64,000 bases of DNA, from the NCBI RefSeq assembly GCF_001713375.1, contig NZ_CP016449.1:62001-126000 (forward strand), given 5' to 3'. The number at the start of each line of letters is the position of its first letter. The stretch's first letter is position 1. The notes under the pieces are model-generated. The model saw only the letters and a program-made list of their open reading frames with translations, searched no databases and had not been told where the DNA came from. The translations under genes were made by a program, and so were the position numbers. Source of the stretch: Hydrogenophaga sp. RAC07 (GTDB lineage: Bacteria > Pseudomonadota > Gammaproteobacteria > Burkholderiales > Burkholderiaceae_C). Positions 50,402 to 59,137 of the stretch are shown piece by piece.

Positions 50402-50484
50402 AGACGCCGCCGGGCCGCTCCCAAGGCGGCTCAGCCCCCCCGGGGGGCAGCGACCCGCGCAGCGGCGGAGCGTGGGGGCCATGT
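50402..50484 (-). repeat. GC-rich stop-adjacent repeat, type 2, copy 2
   Basis: On the minus strand GGCCCCCACGCTCCGCCGCT begins 5 nt after the purU stop, matching the element after the GMC gene (18363-18450) over about 75 bp including the CCCCCCGGGGGG hairpin and the terminal GCGGCCCGGCGG. The sequence lies between purU and the LysR gene. Confidence 0.75.
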
Positions 50485-51333
50485 TCATTTGAAGACGACG
50501 GTCTTGTGTCCGTTGAGCAAAACCCGGTGCTCGCTGTGCCACTTCACCGCCCGCGCCAGCACCTGGCTCTCGGTGTCGCGGCCGCGCGCGGTGAGGTCTT
50601 CCACCGTGTCGGTGTGGTCCACGCGGGCCACGTCCTGTTCGATGATCGGACCTTCGTCGAGGTCGGCCGTGACGTAGTGGGCGGTGGCGCCGATCAGTTT
50701 CACGCCACGGTCGTGCGCCTGGTAGTAGGGCTTGGCGCCCTTGAAGCTGGGCAGGAAGCTGTGGTGGATGTTGATCGCCTTGCCCGCGAGTTCGCGGCAC
50801 AGCTCGTTGCTCAGCACCTGCATGTAGCGCGCCAGCACCACGAGTTCGGCGCCTTCGCTGCGGATGATGTCGAGCTGCTTCGCTTCGGCCTGCGCCTTGG
50901 TGGACGCGGTCACCGGGATGTGGTGGAACGGCACGTTGTAGCTGGCGGCGAGTTGGTAGAACTCGCGGTGGTTGCTGATGATGGCGCGGATGTCCAGCGG
51001 CAGCAGGCCGCTTTTCCAGCGGAACATCAGATCGTTGAGGCAGTGGCCTTCCTTGCTGACGAAGATCACGGTGCGCACCGGCTCGGCCAGCGGGTGCAGG
51101 CTCCACTGCATGCCGAAGGGCTCGGCAAACAGCTTCAGGCGCAGCCGCAGATCGTCTTGTGTGAGCTGGGCGCAGGCGAACTGCACGCGCATGAAGAACA
51201 GGCCGGTGTCGTGGTCGTTGTACTGCGCGGCTTCTTCGATGTTGCCGCCGTGCTCGAACAAGAAACCGGAGACGGCGTGCACGATGCCGGGGCGGTCCTG
51301 GCAGGACAGGGTGAGGACATAGGTGTGGTTCAT
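50485..51333 (-). CDS. purU: Formyltetrahydrofolate deformylase PurU
   Basis: A 282-residue enzyme hydrolysing 10-formyl-THF to formate and THF, which supplies formate to PurT and balances one-carbon pools. An N-terminal ACT domain (YVLTLSCQDRPGIVHAVSGF) is followed by the formyltransferase domain with VVLARYMQVLS, the catalytic NIHHSFLPSFKG (Asn and His) and DEGPIIEQDVARVDHTDTVE. The start ATG 51333 is the family's, MNHTYVLTL; upstream in-frame codons are non-homologous. A GcvA-like LysR gene lies downstream on the same strand. Confidence 0.96.
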   Translation of the reverse strand: MNHTYVLTLSCQDRPGIVHAVSGFLFEHGGNIEEAAQYNDHDTGLFFMRVQFACAQLTQDDLRLRLKLFAEPFGMQWSLHPLAEPVRTVIFVSKEGHCLNDLMFRWKSGLLPLDIRAIISNHREFYQLAASYNVPFHHIPVTASTKAQAEAKQLDIIRSEGAELVVLARYMQVLSNELCRELAGKAINIHHSFLPSFKGAKPYYQAHDRGVKLIGATAHYVTADLDEGPIIEQDVARVDHTDTVEDLTARGRDTESQVLARAVKWHSEHRVLLNGHKTVVFK

Positions 51334-51454
51334 GGCCGGGCGATTGTCGCAGCAAGGGCAGCGGTGGGCCTGCGCGGGGCCTTGGCAGTGGAGCCCCTGC
51401 GGGACGAAGCCGGTGCCACAATTCCGGCTTCTCATCAGTGCCGGAGATGCCGCC

Positions 51455-52795
51455 ATGGCCTACAACGACCTTCGCATGGACAACCAGTGGTTGCCCTTCA
51501 CCCCCAACCGCAGCTTCGCCAAGGATCCACGCATCTTCGTGGCGGCCGACGGCATGCACTTCACCACGCACGACGGCCGCCAGGTCATCGACGGCATTTC
51601 CAGCCTGTGGTGCGTGGGCGCGGGCCACAACCGCAAGCCCATCAACGAAGCGATCAAGAAGCAGCTCGACACGCTGGACTACGCCACCGCCTTCAGCGTG
51701 AGCAACGACAAGGCCTTTCGCGCGGCTGAAATGATCGCCGCCATGGCGCCGGGCGACCTCAACAAGGTGCTGTTCTGCAATTCGGGCTCGGAGGCGGCCG
51801 ACACCTCGATGAAGGTGGCTCTGGCCTACCACCGCGCGCGCGGCGAAGGCCACCGCAACATCTTCATCGGCCGCGAGCGCGGCTACCACGGTGTGGGCTT
51901 CGGCGGCATGTCGGTGGGGGGCATTCCGGCCAACCGCAAGGTCTACGGCACCAGCCTGCTGCCGCGCGTGGACCACCTGCGTTTCATCCACGACCCGGTC
52001 AAGCACGCCTACATCCACAACACCGAACCGGTGTGGGACGAAGACCTGCTGCTGGAGCTGGAGAACCGCATCCTGCCGCTGCACGATCCGAGCAACATCG
52101 CGGCCGTGATCGTCGAGCCGGTGGCCGGCAGCGCGGGCTGGTACGTGCCGCCGCAGGGCTACCTGAAACGGCTGCGCGAGATCTGCGACAAGCACGGCAT
52201 CCTGCTGATCTTCGACGAGGTCATCACCGGCTTCGGCCGTCTGGGCACGGCCTTCGCGTCGGACTACTACGGCGTGCAGCCCGACATGTTGAACTTCGCC
52301 AAGGCCGTGACCAACGGCGTGTTCCCGCTGGGTGGCGTGGTCTGCACCGACCGCATCTACGAGTCCATGATGGGCGCACACGGCAGCGCGCCGGAGCACG
52401 CCATCGAGTTCTTCCACGGCTACACCTACTCGGGGCACCCGGTGGCCTGCGCGGCGGCCATTGCCACGCTCGATCTGTTCCGCGAAGAAGACCTCTTCAA
52501 GCGCGCCGGCGCGATGGGCCCGGTGCTGGGCGACGCGATGCACGCTGCGCTCATGGGTCTGCCCAACGTGATCGGCATCCGCAGCCTGGGCTTGGCCGCG
52601 GCGGTCGAGCTGGCCCCCATCGCCGGGCTGCCGGGCAAACGCGCCTTCGATGTGTTCATGGACTGCTACCACCGTGGCGTGCTGGTGCGCAACGCAGGCG
52701 AGAACCTGGTGTTCGCACCGCCCTACATCGTCGAGAAATCCCAGATCGAAACGATGGTCGGCACGCTCGCCGACGCCATCAAGCGCGCAGCTTGA
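51455..52795 (+). CDS. Class III omega-amino acid:pyruvate aminotransferase
   Basis: A 446-residue PLP-dependent transaminase of class III. Key blocks are NQWLPFTPNRSFAKDPRIFV, FCNSGSEAADTSMKVAL, ERGYHGVGFGGMSVGGI, FDEVITGFGRLGTAFASDYY and the PLP lysine region FAKAVTNGVFPLGGV. The N-terminal sequence resembles omega-amino acid (beta-alanine) - pyruvate transaminases, which send the amino group of beta-alanine, or other terminal amines, to pyruvate. The substrate is not proven. It is divergent from purU; the ATG at 51455 has a weak site and in-frame upstream codons lack homology. Confidence 0.9.
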   Translation: MAYNDLRMDNQWLPFTPNRSFAKDPRIFVAADGMHFTTHDGRQVIDGISSLWCVGAGHNRKPINEAIKKQLDTLDYATAFSVSNDKAFRAAEMIAAMAPGDLNKVLFCNSGSEAADTSMKVALAYHRARGEGHRNIFIGRERGYHGVGFGGMSVGGIPANRKVYGTSLLPRVDHLRFIHDPVKHAYIHNTEPVWDEDLLLELENRILPLHDPSNIAAVIVEPVAGSAGWYVPPQGYLKRLREICDKHGILLIFDEVITGFGRLGTAFASDYYGVQPDMLNFAKAVTNGVFPLGGVVCTDRIYESMMGAHGSAPEHAIEFFHGYTYSGHPVACAAAIATLDLFREEDLFKRAGAMGPVLGDAMHAALMGLPNVIGIRSLGLAAAVELAPIAGLPGKRAFDVFMDCYHRGVLVRNAGENLVFAPPYIVEKSQIETMVGTLADAIKRAA

Positions 52796-52804
52796 GCGTG
52801 CTCT

Positions 52805-53614
52805 TCAGCGCTTGAACTGCTGACGCAGTTCGGCGCAGTGGTCGCGCGGTGGCCGTGCGGGCGTGGGCCACACGGCATCGGCCGGCGGAGCTGTCTTGGC
52901 GGCACCCGCCTGGGCCATCACGACGCGGTGGCCCAGTGTTTTGGGCAGGTACAGCGGCACACCCAGGTCGCGCCGCACATGGCCGTTGCCGGCCACCAGC
53001 ACCACCGTCTTGCCCGCGCCGGCCTTCTCCACGGTGGCCACCACGGTTCGGGCCATGGTGTCGTCGCGTGCGAGTTGAATGCGGGTCATCGGGCCGATCT
53101 GGCTCTCGGGCAGCAGGTCGCAGTGGCCTTCGCGGATGCCCTGACGCTGCTCCTGCAGGGCCGCGCTGCCGATGCGGCTTTCCAGCGCATCGGTGGCCAT
53201 GGCGGGGGTCATCTGGCTGCGCGGCAGGTCACCCCCCAGCACCGGCACGCCGGCGCGCACCGCGGCCATCACCACGGCGCTGTATGCCGGCCAGGGCCAT
53301 CCACCCTGGTCGGTCCAGTTCAGCGCCTCGCGCACGCGCGCTTCGCTGGCGTCGACGGGCAGGCCGGTGGTCTGGCGGCCTTGTTCGGCCATTTCCATCA
53401 CCAGCGCCCCCAGCTGCCCGCGCGCCGCCAGGGCCTGTACCACGTCGCGCTGTAGCGCCTGGTGTTCGGGCGCGTCGTGCTGTTCGCCGAGCATGAGGAC
53501 GGGTGTGGGCATCACACCGGCCAGCAAGGCGGGCACGGACGCAGGCGTTGGATGGGCGCAGGCGGCCAGCAGCGCCACGCTCAAAGCCAGGGAGACAGCA
53601 GATCGACAGTTCAT
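52805..53614 (-). CDS. ChaN-family lipoprotein
   Basis: A 269-residue predicted lipoprotein; the lipobox LAAC gives Cys19. The body matches the ChaN/DUF399 haem-binding-lipoprotein family: VLMLGEQHDAPEHQALQRDV, LVMEMAEQGRQTT, LNWTDQGGWPWPAYSAVVMA, VPVLGGDLPRSQM and VVLVAGNGHVRRDLGVP. Two such molecules bind haem cooperatively in Campylobacter ChaN; that function here is by analogy. It converges with the aminotransferase and is divergent from the AbrB-family gene. Confidence 0.85.
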   Translation of the reverse strand: MNCRSAVSLALSVALLAACAHPTPASVPALLAGVMPTPVLMLGEQHDAPEHQALQRDVVQALAARGQLGALVMEMAEQGRQTTGLPVDASEARVREALNWTDQGGWPWPAYSAVVMAAVRAGVPVLGGDLPRSQMTPAMATDALESRIGSAALQEQRQGIREGHCDLLPESQIGPMTRIQLARDDTMARTVVATVEKAGAGKTVVLVAGNGHVRRDLGVPLYLPKTLGHRVVMAQAGAAKTAPPADAVWPTPARPPRDHCAELRQQFKR

Positions 53615-53648
53615 CCACGGATACTAAGCGGCCTGCCGCGCTGGGCAG

Positions 53649-54758
53649 GTGCTTCACATCCGTACCCGAGTGCCTCCCTTGCCTGCCTTTGCCTCTTTCG
53701 GCCCCGTTTCGTGGCCGCGCGTTCTCCTCACCCTGTTGCTTGCACTGGCGGCTGCGCTCCTGTGCGTGTGGCTGCGCACGCCCATCCCCTGGATGATCGG
53801 CCCGCTGCTGGCGACCTCGCTGGTCTCGGTGCTGGGTGCGCCCACCGAGAGCTGGACGCCGTTTCGCAACAGCGGGCAATGGGTGATCGGCACCGCGCTC
53901 GGGCTGTATTTCACGCCCGCCGTGGGCGCGCTGGTGGCCAGCCTGTGGTGGGCCATTGCGCTGGGCATTACCTGGGCGCTGCTGCTGGGCCTGGGCTTTG
54001 GCGCGTGGTTGCGCCGGCTGCACGCCGGGCATCTGGCCCACCTGTCACCCGCGCAGTTGCTCAGCACCACCTACTTCGCCGGGGCCATCGGTGGAGCGTC
54101 GGAGATGACGTTGATCGCCGAACGCCAAGGCGCCCGCACCGATCTGGTGGCCGCTGCGCACAGCCTGCGGGTGTTGCTGGTCACGCTGACCATTCCGTTT
54201 GCGCTGCAGTTCTGGGGCGTGAATGGGCTGGACACGCTCACCTTGGGTCTGCGCGAGGTGCAGGTCTCCGGCCTGCTGATGCTCGCCGGCCTCACGCTGG
54301 TGGGTGCGCTGTTCATGCAGTGGTTGGGCCGCGCCAATCCGTGGTTCATGGGTGCCCTGGTGGTCACCATGGTGGTCACGCTCTCGGGCGTGAGCCTGTC
54401 CGCCATTCCGCAGCCGCTTTCAAACGCGGCCCAGCTCGTCATCGGCGTGAGCCTGGGCGTGCGCTTCACGCCGGCGTTCGTGCGCACGGCACCGCGCTGG
54501 CTGGCCTCGGTGGCCTTCGCCAGCTTTTTCATGATGGGCATCTGTGCGCTCTTTGGATGGCTCTTGTCCAAGGCCACCGGCCTGCACCCCGCCACGCTGT
54601 TGCTCGGCACCGCGCCCGGCGGCATTGCCGAGATGGCCATCACCGCCAAGGTGTTGCAACTGGGCGTGCCCGTGGTCACGGCGTTCCAGGTCTGCCGCCT
54701 GGTGGCGGTGCTGGTGCTGGCGGAGCCGGTGTACCGCTGGCGATACCGTCAGACGTGA
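53649..54758 (+). CDS. AbrB-family membrane protein (putative ammonia monooxygenase-like)
   Basis: A 369-residue integral membrane protein of the AbrB family (PF05145), with about ten helices in two inverted halves. The tandem motifs are TYFAGAIGGASEMTLIAERQ in the first half and LLGTAPGGIAEMAITAKVLQ in the second. These proteins are often mislabelled as ammonia monooxygenases; their true role is unknown. A GTG at 53649 is used; GTG 53670 is also possible and gives a similar start. It shows no coupling with the convergent DUF3567 gene. Confidence 0.85.
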   Translation: MLHIRTRVPPLPAFASFGPVSWPRVLLTLLLALAAALLCVWLRTPIPWMIGPLLATSLVSVLGAPTESWTPFRNSGQWVIGTALGLYFTPAVGALVASLWWAIALGITWALLLGLGFGAWLRRLHAGHLAHLSPAQLLSTTYFAGAIGGASEMTLIAERQGARTDLVAAAHSLRVLLVTLTIPFALQFWGVNGLDTLTLGLREVQVSGLLMLAGLTLVGALFMQWLGRANPWFMGALVVTMVVTLSGVSLSAIPQPLSNAAQLVIGVSLGVRFTPAFVRTAPRWLASVAFASFFMMGICALFGWLLSKATGLHPATLLLGTAPGGIAEMAITAKVLQLGVPVVTAFQVCRLVAVLVLAEPVYRWRYRQT

Positions 54759-54770
54759 AGGCCGGACGTG

Positions 54771-54793
54771 AAAAAGCCCGGACAAGCCGGGCT
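54771..54793 (-). terminator. Terminator of the DUF3567 gene
   Basis: On the minus strand a 7-bp stem, AGCCCGG with CCGGGCT around a 5-base loop, is followed by TTTTT. It lies 24 bp after the DUF3567 stop. In the opposite direction there is no T-run, so it does not strongly serve the AbrB-family gene. Confidence 0.8.
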
Positions 54794-54816
54794 GTCGGAG
54801 CAAGCGTGGGACGCTT

Positions 54817-55101
54817 TCAGTGCATGACCACCGGCATCTGGGCCAGCTCGGCATAACCTTCCAGCGTGTCTTCCACCTCTTCCTGCGAAGGGGTGCTTTG
54901 CTGCCAGGCGGTGATCTGGATCTGGAACATCTCGGCCCAGGAGCCGTCGAGATATACCTCTTTGCCCGAGCGCTTGTCCACGATCTCGAAGCCGTGCCGC
55001 GGGATCTGAGGACCTTGTGCGGAAGTGTCTTCACCTTCGGCGGGTGCGTTGGCCAGGATGTGGACCACAGCGAAGGCATCCGAGTCGTAGAGCATGTTCA
55101 T
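54817..55101 (-). CDS. DUF3567 domain protein
   Basis: A 94-residue protein of the DUF3567 family, found almost only in betaproteobacteria. The family core is MLYDSDAFAVVHILANAP, HGFEIVDKRSGKEVYLDGSW and AEMFQIQITAWQQSTPSQEE. Function unknown; the protein is small, acidic and soluble. An AAGGAA ribosome site precedes ATG 55101. It has its own promoter-like elements and a terminator, so it looks like an independent unit. Confidence 0.9.
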   Translation of the reverse strand: MNMLYDSDAFAVVHILANAPAEGEDTSAQGPQIPRHGFEIVDKRSGKEVYLDGSWAEMFQIQITAWQQSTPSQEEVEDTLEGYAELAQMPVVMH

Positions 55102-55143
55102 GACTGAAATTCCTTGTGTTGCAAAAGCCGGCTTCCGGTATCA

Positions 55144-55173
55144 CTTATATCGGCAAAAACGGGCCGACTTGAA
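55144..55173 (-). promoter_or_regulatory. Promoter-like elements before DUF3567
   Basis: On the minus strand TTCAAG (55173-55168) and TATAAG (55149-55144) are spaced by 18 bp, close to a sigma-70 promoter with a good -10, about 40 bp before the DUF3567 ATG. Confidence 0.45.
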
Positions 55174-55253
55174 GTTCTGAGTGCTCTTTACGTGGCAACG
55201 TTCCGTCTCATTTCAAGAGGCGTGTGTTTTTCGGCACAAATGAGGCCCAAGGA

Positions 55254-56522
55254 CTACGGCATCCGGCTGAGCTGCTGGTCGGCCACGTCGCCGTTGGCCT
55301 GGGTCACCCGCAGGCGCACCGGCAGGTGTTGCAGCTCGGGCGCCAGCCACATCTCCACCGTGCTGTCGAATTCCTTGCGCGGCAGGCGTTTGATCAACCT
55401 GGCGCGCATCTCGCCCGCGGGCAGCGACAACGTGGCTTCATCGCCCACCGCAAACCGCCAGATGTCGGCGTCGCCGGTGCCGACCACGGGCATCTCGATG
55501 GTCTGCCCGCTGGCGTAGGCCTGCGGTCTGGCCTGCAGCAGGCCGGCGATCTGCAGAAACAGGCTCAGGCGGTCCTGCGCGCCGGGCAGCAACACGGCCT
55601 CGGGTGCGTTGTTGCTGAAGCGGATGCGGTTGGTTTGGGCGTCGAAGTGGGCGGCTTTTTCGCTTCGGCTCTTGTCGGCGAAGCGCTCGGGGCTCAGGCC
55701 GGCGGGGCCCACCTTGCCCGTGCTGGTCTGCACCCGGCTGCCCAGCAGGAACACCTTCATCTCCATGCGGGCGCTGTAACGGCCTTCAGCCACCGTCCAG
55801 TCCAACTGGCCCTCCGCGTTGTACGAAATACCCTTGATGCGGCCGGTCACGGCGTAGTCGAGCCGTGTGCTGGCGGGCGGCTGGGCCGGGGGAAGGGTGC
55901 GGGTGGCGGGGGGCGACGCGCGCTTCTTCACGCCTGCGGCGGCCAGCAGCTCGTCGTCAGGAGCCAAAGCCGGTTCGTCGTTCGCTGTGGTTTCGAGCGC
56001 TGGCGCCGGTTCGGGCGTGGGGTCGGTCGTGGCAACTTCCGCCCCTGCCACGGCCTCCGCCTCGGCGGGTGCGATGTCCGCGTTGGGCCGTTCATCGCTC
56101 AACGCCGTTGGCGCCACGTCGGGTGTCACTTCAACGAGCAACGGTGGTGGTTCGGCCGGCACTTCGCGACTGGATGTCGGGGCCAGGGTCGGGGCCGGGA
56201 TCGGGATCGGGATCGGGGCTGCTGCGCGCGTCGGTTTCGCGCGTGCAGCAGCGGGTTCCGCAGCCTTTGCCGGCACGATCCAGCGCACGGTGCTCACGCG
56301 CGTCGCCGGCAGATGCGATGTCTCGGGCGCTGGCATTGCACGGTCGCCATGAGCGCTCGCCTGTGCGGCGGTCGCAGTGGGCAGCACAGGCGCCGACGCA
56401 GTGGCCGAACTCCATGACACCGGTCCCAGCAGCAGCGCCAGGTGCACGCCCGCCACGGTGGCCACCAGCGCCAGCAGGATGGGCCAGCGCGGTGCCGGGG
56501 CGGGAGTGCGCGCAGGCCTCAT
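55254..56522 (-). CDS. DUF3108 protein with N-terminal membrane anchor and proline-rich linker
   Basis: A 422-residue protein. After a basic N-terminus there is one transmembrane helix (about residues 14-33, PILLALVATVAGVHLALLLG), then a long alanine/proline-rich linker. That linker includes the repeated dipeptides PIPIPIPAP and resembles a TonB-like periplasm-spanning stretch. The C-terminal third (from about residue 220, SARMEMKVFLLGSRVQ ... EFDSTVEMWLAPELQHLPVR) matches DUF3108. The function of the family is unknown, probably envelope-linked. Its ATG overlaps the IclR gene's stop (ATGA), so it is coupled to the regulator. A GGGATC triplet repeat encodes part of the linker. Confidence 0.85.
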   Translation of the reverse strand: MRPARTPAPAPRWPILLALVATVAGVHLALLLGPVSWSSATASAPVLPTATAAQASAHGDRAMPAPETSHLPATRVSTVRWIVPAKAAEPAAARAKPTRAAAPIPIPIPAPTLAPTSSREVPAEPPPLLVEVTPDVAPTALSDERPNADIAPAEAEAVAGAEVATTDPTPEPAPALETTANDEPALAPDDELLAAAGVKKRASPPATRTLPPAQPPASTRLDYAVTGRIKGISYNAEGQLDWTVAEGRYSARMEMKVFLLGSRVQTSTGKVGPAGLSPERFADKSRSEKAAHFDAQTNRIRFSNNAPEAVLLPGAQDRLSLFLQIAGLLQARPQAYASGQTIEMPVVGTGDADIWRFAVGDEATLSLPAGEMRARLIKRLPRKEFDSTVEMWLAPELQHLPVRLRVTQANGDVADQQLSRMP

Positions 56523-57400
56523 GGGCTCTGGGCGGGCGGTCGGTAGCCGAGGTCGGCGCTGAGCTGGTGGGCGCACTGGAGCACGGCGGCGGCCGGGGCG
56601 CTCGTCCACTCGGTGTCCAGCGTGGCCACCGAGCCCAGCACCACCAGGCCCAGTGCCAGGCGACCTTGCGCGTCGAACACCGGCGCACAGAACCCCCCCA
56701 CACCGGGCAGCAAGCTGTGCACCACACGCGCGAGGCCGCGACGCCGTGTCTCGTCCATCAGCGCCTGCACCTCTTGAGGGCTGTGCGGCACATCCACCAG
56801 CGGCAGGCCGCTGCGCGGGAGTTTTTTCAGGCGGGCCAGTTCGTCGCGCACCATGGGGCCGATGCGCTGGGCGTCCCGCCCTTCGTCACCCATGAAGGCG
56901 GCAAAACAACGGCCTGTGGCCGAAGTGAGCAATGGCATCACGTCGCCCAGGCGCAGCGTGACCGGCACGGTCTGGGGGGCTTCGATCCAGTGCACCATGG
57001 TCGGTCCCTGGTTGCCCCACACCGCAATGGCCAGCGTGTGGCCAGTCTTGCTGATCAAGGAGTCCATGCGCTCGCGCGCCAGCTTCACCGCGTCGATGCG
57101 CGAGAGGCTGGCCAGGCCCAGGCGCAACGCCGCCGGGCCGAGGTCGTAGCGGGTGCTCACGGGGTCCTGCACCACCAGGCCCATGCGCTGGAAGCTCACC
57201 AGGTAGCGGTGCGCCTTGGCCGCGCTCATGCCGGCGGCTGCAGCAAGGTCTCGCAACATCAGCGCGCCCGGCGCTTCGGACAAGGCGTTGAGCAACTCGA
57301 AGCCCACCTCCACCGACTGGATGCCCGCGCGTTGCGGCTCGTCCTCGTCCGTTTCCGGGGCGGTGGGGGGCAGGAGGGCGTTGGGTTGGGTGGTGGACAT
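56519..57400 (-). CDS. IclR-family transcriptional regulator
   Basis: A 293-residue IclR-type regulator. The winged helix (about residues 27-90) reads VEVGFELLNALSEAPGALML and AAAAGMSAAKAHRYLVSFQR, and the effector domain contains TSATGRCFAAFMGDEGR, SLLPGVGGFCAPVFDAQGRL and LGLVVLGSV. It is divergent from the fumarylacetoacetase-family gene (172 bp between starts), its likely target in aromatic or keto-acid breakdown. The last bases overlap DUF3108. No clear palindrome could be assigned in the gap. Confidence 0.9.
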   Translation of the reverse strand: MSTTQPNALLPPTAPETDEDEPQRAGIQSVEVGFELLNALSEAPGALMLRDLAAAAGMSAAKAHRYLVSFQRMGLVVQDPVSTRYDLGPAALRLGLASLSRIDAVKLARERMDSLISKTGHTLAIAVWGNQGPTMVHWIEAPQTVPVTLRLGDVMPLLTSATGRCFAAFMGDEGRDAQRIGPMVRDELARLKKLPRSGLPLVDVPHSPQEVQALMDETRRRGLARVVHSLLPGVGGFCAPVFDAQGRLALGLVVLGSVATLDTEWTSAPAAAVLQCAHQLSADLGYRPPAQSP

Positions 57401-57572
57401 GGGCGACGTTGAGCAGGTAAGACGGTCGGCGGGCGAACAGGTTCAACACAATGTGTGCCTTGCCACCCGGCTTGGCAGGTCATCGCCTAGAATCCTAGTT
57501 TACGAATAGGTTAATCGATTTCACTAAACGTAACCACCGGCCAAACTTCAACGCAACCAGCAGGAGACTCTG

Positions 57573-58580
57573 ATGAAACTCGCCACCTACAAAGACGGCT
57601 CACGCGACGGACAGCTCGTTGTGGTCTCGCGCGACCTGAGCACGGCGCATTATGCGACCGGCATCGCGCACAAATTGCAGCAGGCCCTGGACGACTGGAA
57701 CTTCATCAGTCCCCAACTGCACGACCTCTACGTGACCCTCAACCAGGGCAAGGCGCGCCACGCGTTTCCTTTCGATCCAGCCATGTGCATGGCGCCGCTG
57801 CCCCGCGCTTACCAGTGGGCCGACGGCTCGGCCTACATCAACCATGTGGAGCTGGTGCGCGCGGCGCGCAGCAGCGAGGTGCCGCAGTCGTTTTACACCG
57901 ACCCGCTGATGTACCAGGGCGGCAGCGACGACTTCATCGGGCCTGTCGACGACGTGGTGGTGGCCAGCGAAGACTTCGGCATCGACTTCGAGGCCGAGAT
58001 CGCGGTGGTGACCGGAGATGTGCCCATGAGAGCCACACCCGAGCAGGCGCTGGACGGCATCCGCCTGCTGATGCTGGCCAACGACGTCTCGCTGCGCAAC
58101 CTGATCCCGGCCGAGCTCGCCAAGGGCTTCGGATTCTTCCAGAGCAAACCGGCCACGGCGTTCAGCCCGGTGGCCATCACGCCCGACGAGCTGGGCGACG
58201 CCTGGCAGGGTGGGCGTGTGCACCTCACGCTGCAAAGCACCTGGAACGGCCGCAAGGTCGGCATGTGCGAAGCCGGCCCCGAGATGACCTTCCACTTCGG
58301 GCAACTGATCGCCCACATCTGCAAGACGCGCAACGTGCGCGCCGGCTCCATCGTGGGCAGCGGCACGGTGAGCAACAAGAGCGTGGAGGTGGACGGCCGC
58401 AAGGAATGGCCCAAGGGCTACAGCTGCATCGCCGAGAAGCGCGCGATCGAAACCATCCTTGATGGCCAGCCATCCACCGCCTTCATGAAGTTCGGCGACA
58501 CCATCCGCATCGAGATGAAGGGCAAGGACGGTCAGAGCATCTTCGGTGCGATCGACCAGAAGATTTCACCGCTGGCATGA
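57573..58580 (+). CDS. Fumarylacetoacetate hydrolase-family protein
   Basis: A 335-residue FAH-fold hydrolase. The metal-binding acidic block is EDFGIDFEAEIAVVTGDVP, with FFQSKPATAFSPVAITPDEL before it and GSIVGSGTVSNKSVEVDGRK and MKFGDTIRIEMKGKDGQSIF after it. The long N-terminal part (about residues 1-100) is like fumarylacetoacetase-type enzymes of gentisate or homogentisate breakdown rather than short acylpyruvases. The exact substrate is open. It is divergent from the IclR gene, and its AGGAG site precedes ATG 57573. A repeat element separates it from the convergent VOC gene. Confidence 0.88.
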   Translation: MKLATYKDGSRDGQLVVVSRDLSTAHYATGIAHKLQQALDDWNFISPQLHDLYVTLNQGKARHAFPFDPAMCMAPLPRAYQWADGSAYINHVELVRAARSSEVPQSFYTDPLMYQGGSDDFIGPVDDVVVASEDFGIDFEAEIAVVTGDVPMRATPEQALDGIRLLMLANDVSLRNLIPAELAKGFGFFQSKPATAFSPVAITPDELGDAWQGGRVHLTLQSTWNGRKVGMCEAGPEMTFHFGQLIAHICKTRNVRAGSIVGSGTVSNKSVEVDGRKEWPKGYSCIAEKRAIETILDGQPSTAFMKFGDTIRIEMKGKDGQSIFGAIDQKISPLA

Positions 58581-58584
58581 CCAT

Positions 58585-58667
58585 CCCAGGGCACCGCGGA
58601 ACCGGCTTTGCCGGGCCGCCAGTGCCGCCCCTGGAGGGGTCGCGCGCAGCGCGGCGGGGGGAGTCAG
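58585..58667 (-). repeat. GC-rich stop-adjacent repeat, type 1, copy 3
   Basis: On the minus strand CTCCCCCCGCCGCGC starts 5 nt after the VOC gene's stop. It ends with the CCGGC-AAA-GCCGG stem-loop and CCGCGG seen in the copies at 27774 and 28782. It is the most diverged of the three. Confidence 0.7.
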
Positions 58668-59108
58668 TCAGCTGGCGTAAACCGCGTCGAGCGAAGCAAA
58701 CCCCTTGACCTCGATCGGGTTGCCGAAGGGGTCGCAGAAGAACATCGTCCATTGCTCGCCTGGTTGCCCTTCAAAGCGCACCTGGGGCGGCAGCACGAAC
58801 TCGACACCGGCTTGCTCGAGGCGTTCGGCGAGCGCTTTCCATTCGGGCAGCAACAACACCAGACCGAAGTGCGGCATGGGCACCAGGTGCTCGCCCACAC
58901 GCCCGGTGCGCGTGGTCTTGAACGGTTCGCCCAGGTGCAGCGAGATCTGGTGGCTGAAGAAGTCAAAGTCGACCCAGGTGTCGGTGCTGCGCCCCTCGGT
59001 GCAAGCGAGCACACCGCCGTAGAAGCGGCGCGCCTCCATCAGGTCGGTCACATGGAAGGCGAAATGGAACAGGCTTCGGGTGGACAGTGTGGTGGCTGGG
59101 TCGTTCAT
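58668..59108 (-). CDS. VOC-family (glyoxalase-like) protein
   Basis: A 146-residue vicinal oxygen chelate fold protein with two beta-alpha-beta modules. The first metal ligand candidate is in LFHFAFHVTDLMEARRFYGG, then FSHQISLHLGEPFKTTRTGR, PHFGLVLLLPEWKALAERLE and FFCDPFGNPIEVKGF, whose Glu is the usual last ligand. The typical H-x-H-E pattern points to a dioxygenase or isomerase-like enzyme rather than GloA. The substrate is unknown. It lies next to the FAH-family gene (convergent), possibly in the same catabolic context. Confidence 0.85.
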   Translation of the reverse strand: MNDPATTLSTRSLFHFAFHVTDLMEARRFYGGVLACTEGRSTDTWVDFDFFSHQISLHLGEPFKTTRTGRVGEHLVPMPHFGLVLLLPEWKALAERLEQAGVEFVLPPQVRFEGQPGEQWTMFFCDPFGNPIEVKGFASLDAVYAS

Positions 59109-59137
59109 GCCGTCAGCATACCCAGTCGCGGCAGGCC

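Noticed and set aside
53649..54758. AbrB-family gene as an ammonia monooxygenase or as a DNA-binding AbrB regulator
   Set aside because: It is a multi-helix membrane protein of PF05145; both labels are legacy misannotations.
57401..57572. A palindromic IclR operator in the IclR/FAH gap
   Set aside because: Only short TTACG / CGTAA arms 24 bp apart were seen, too weak to call.
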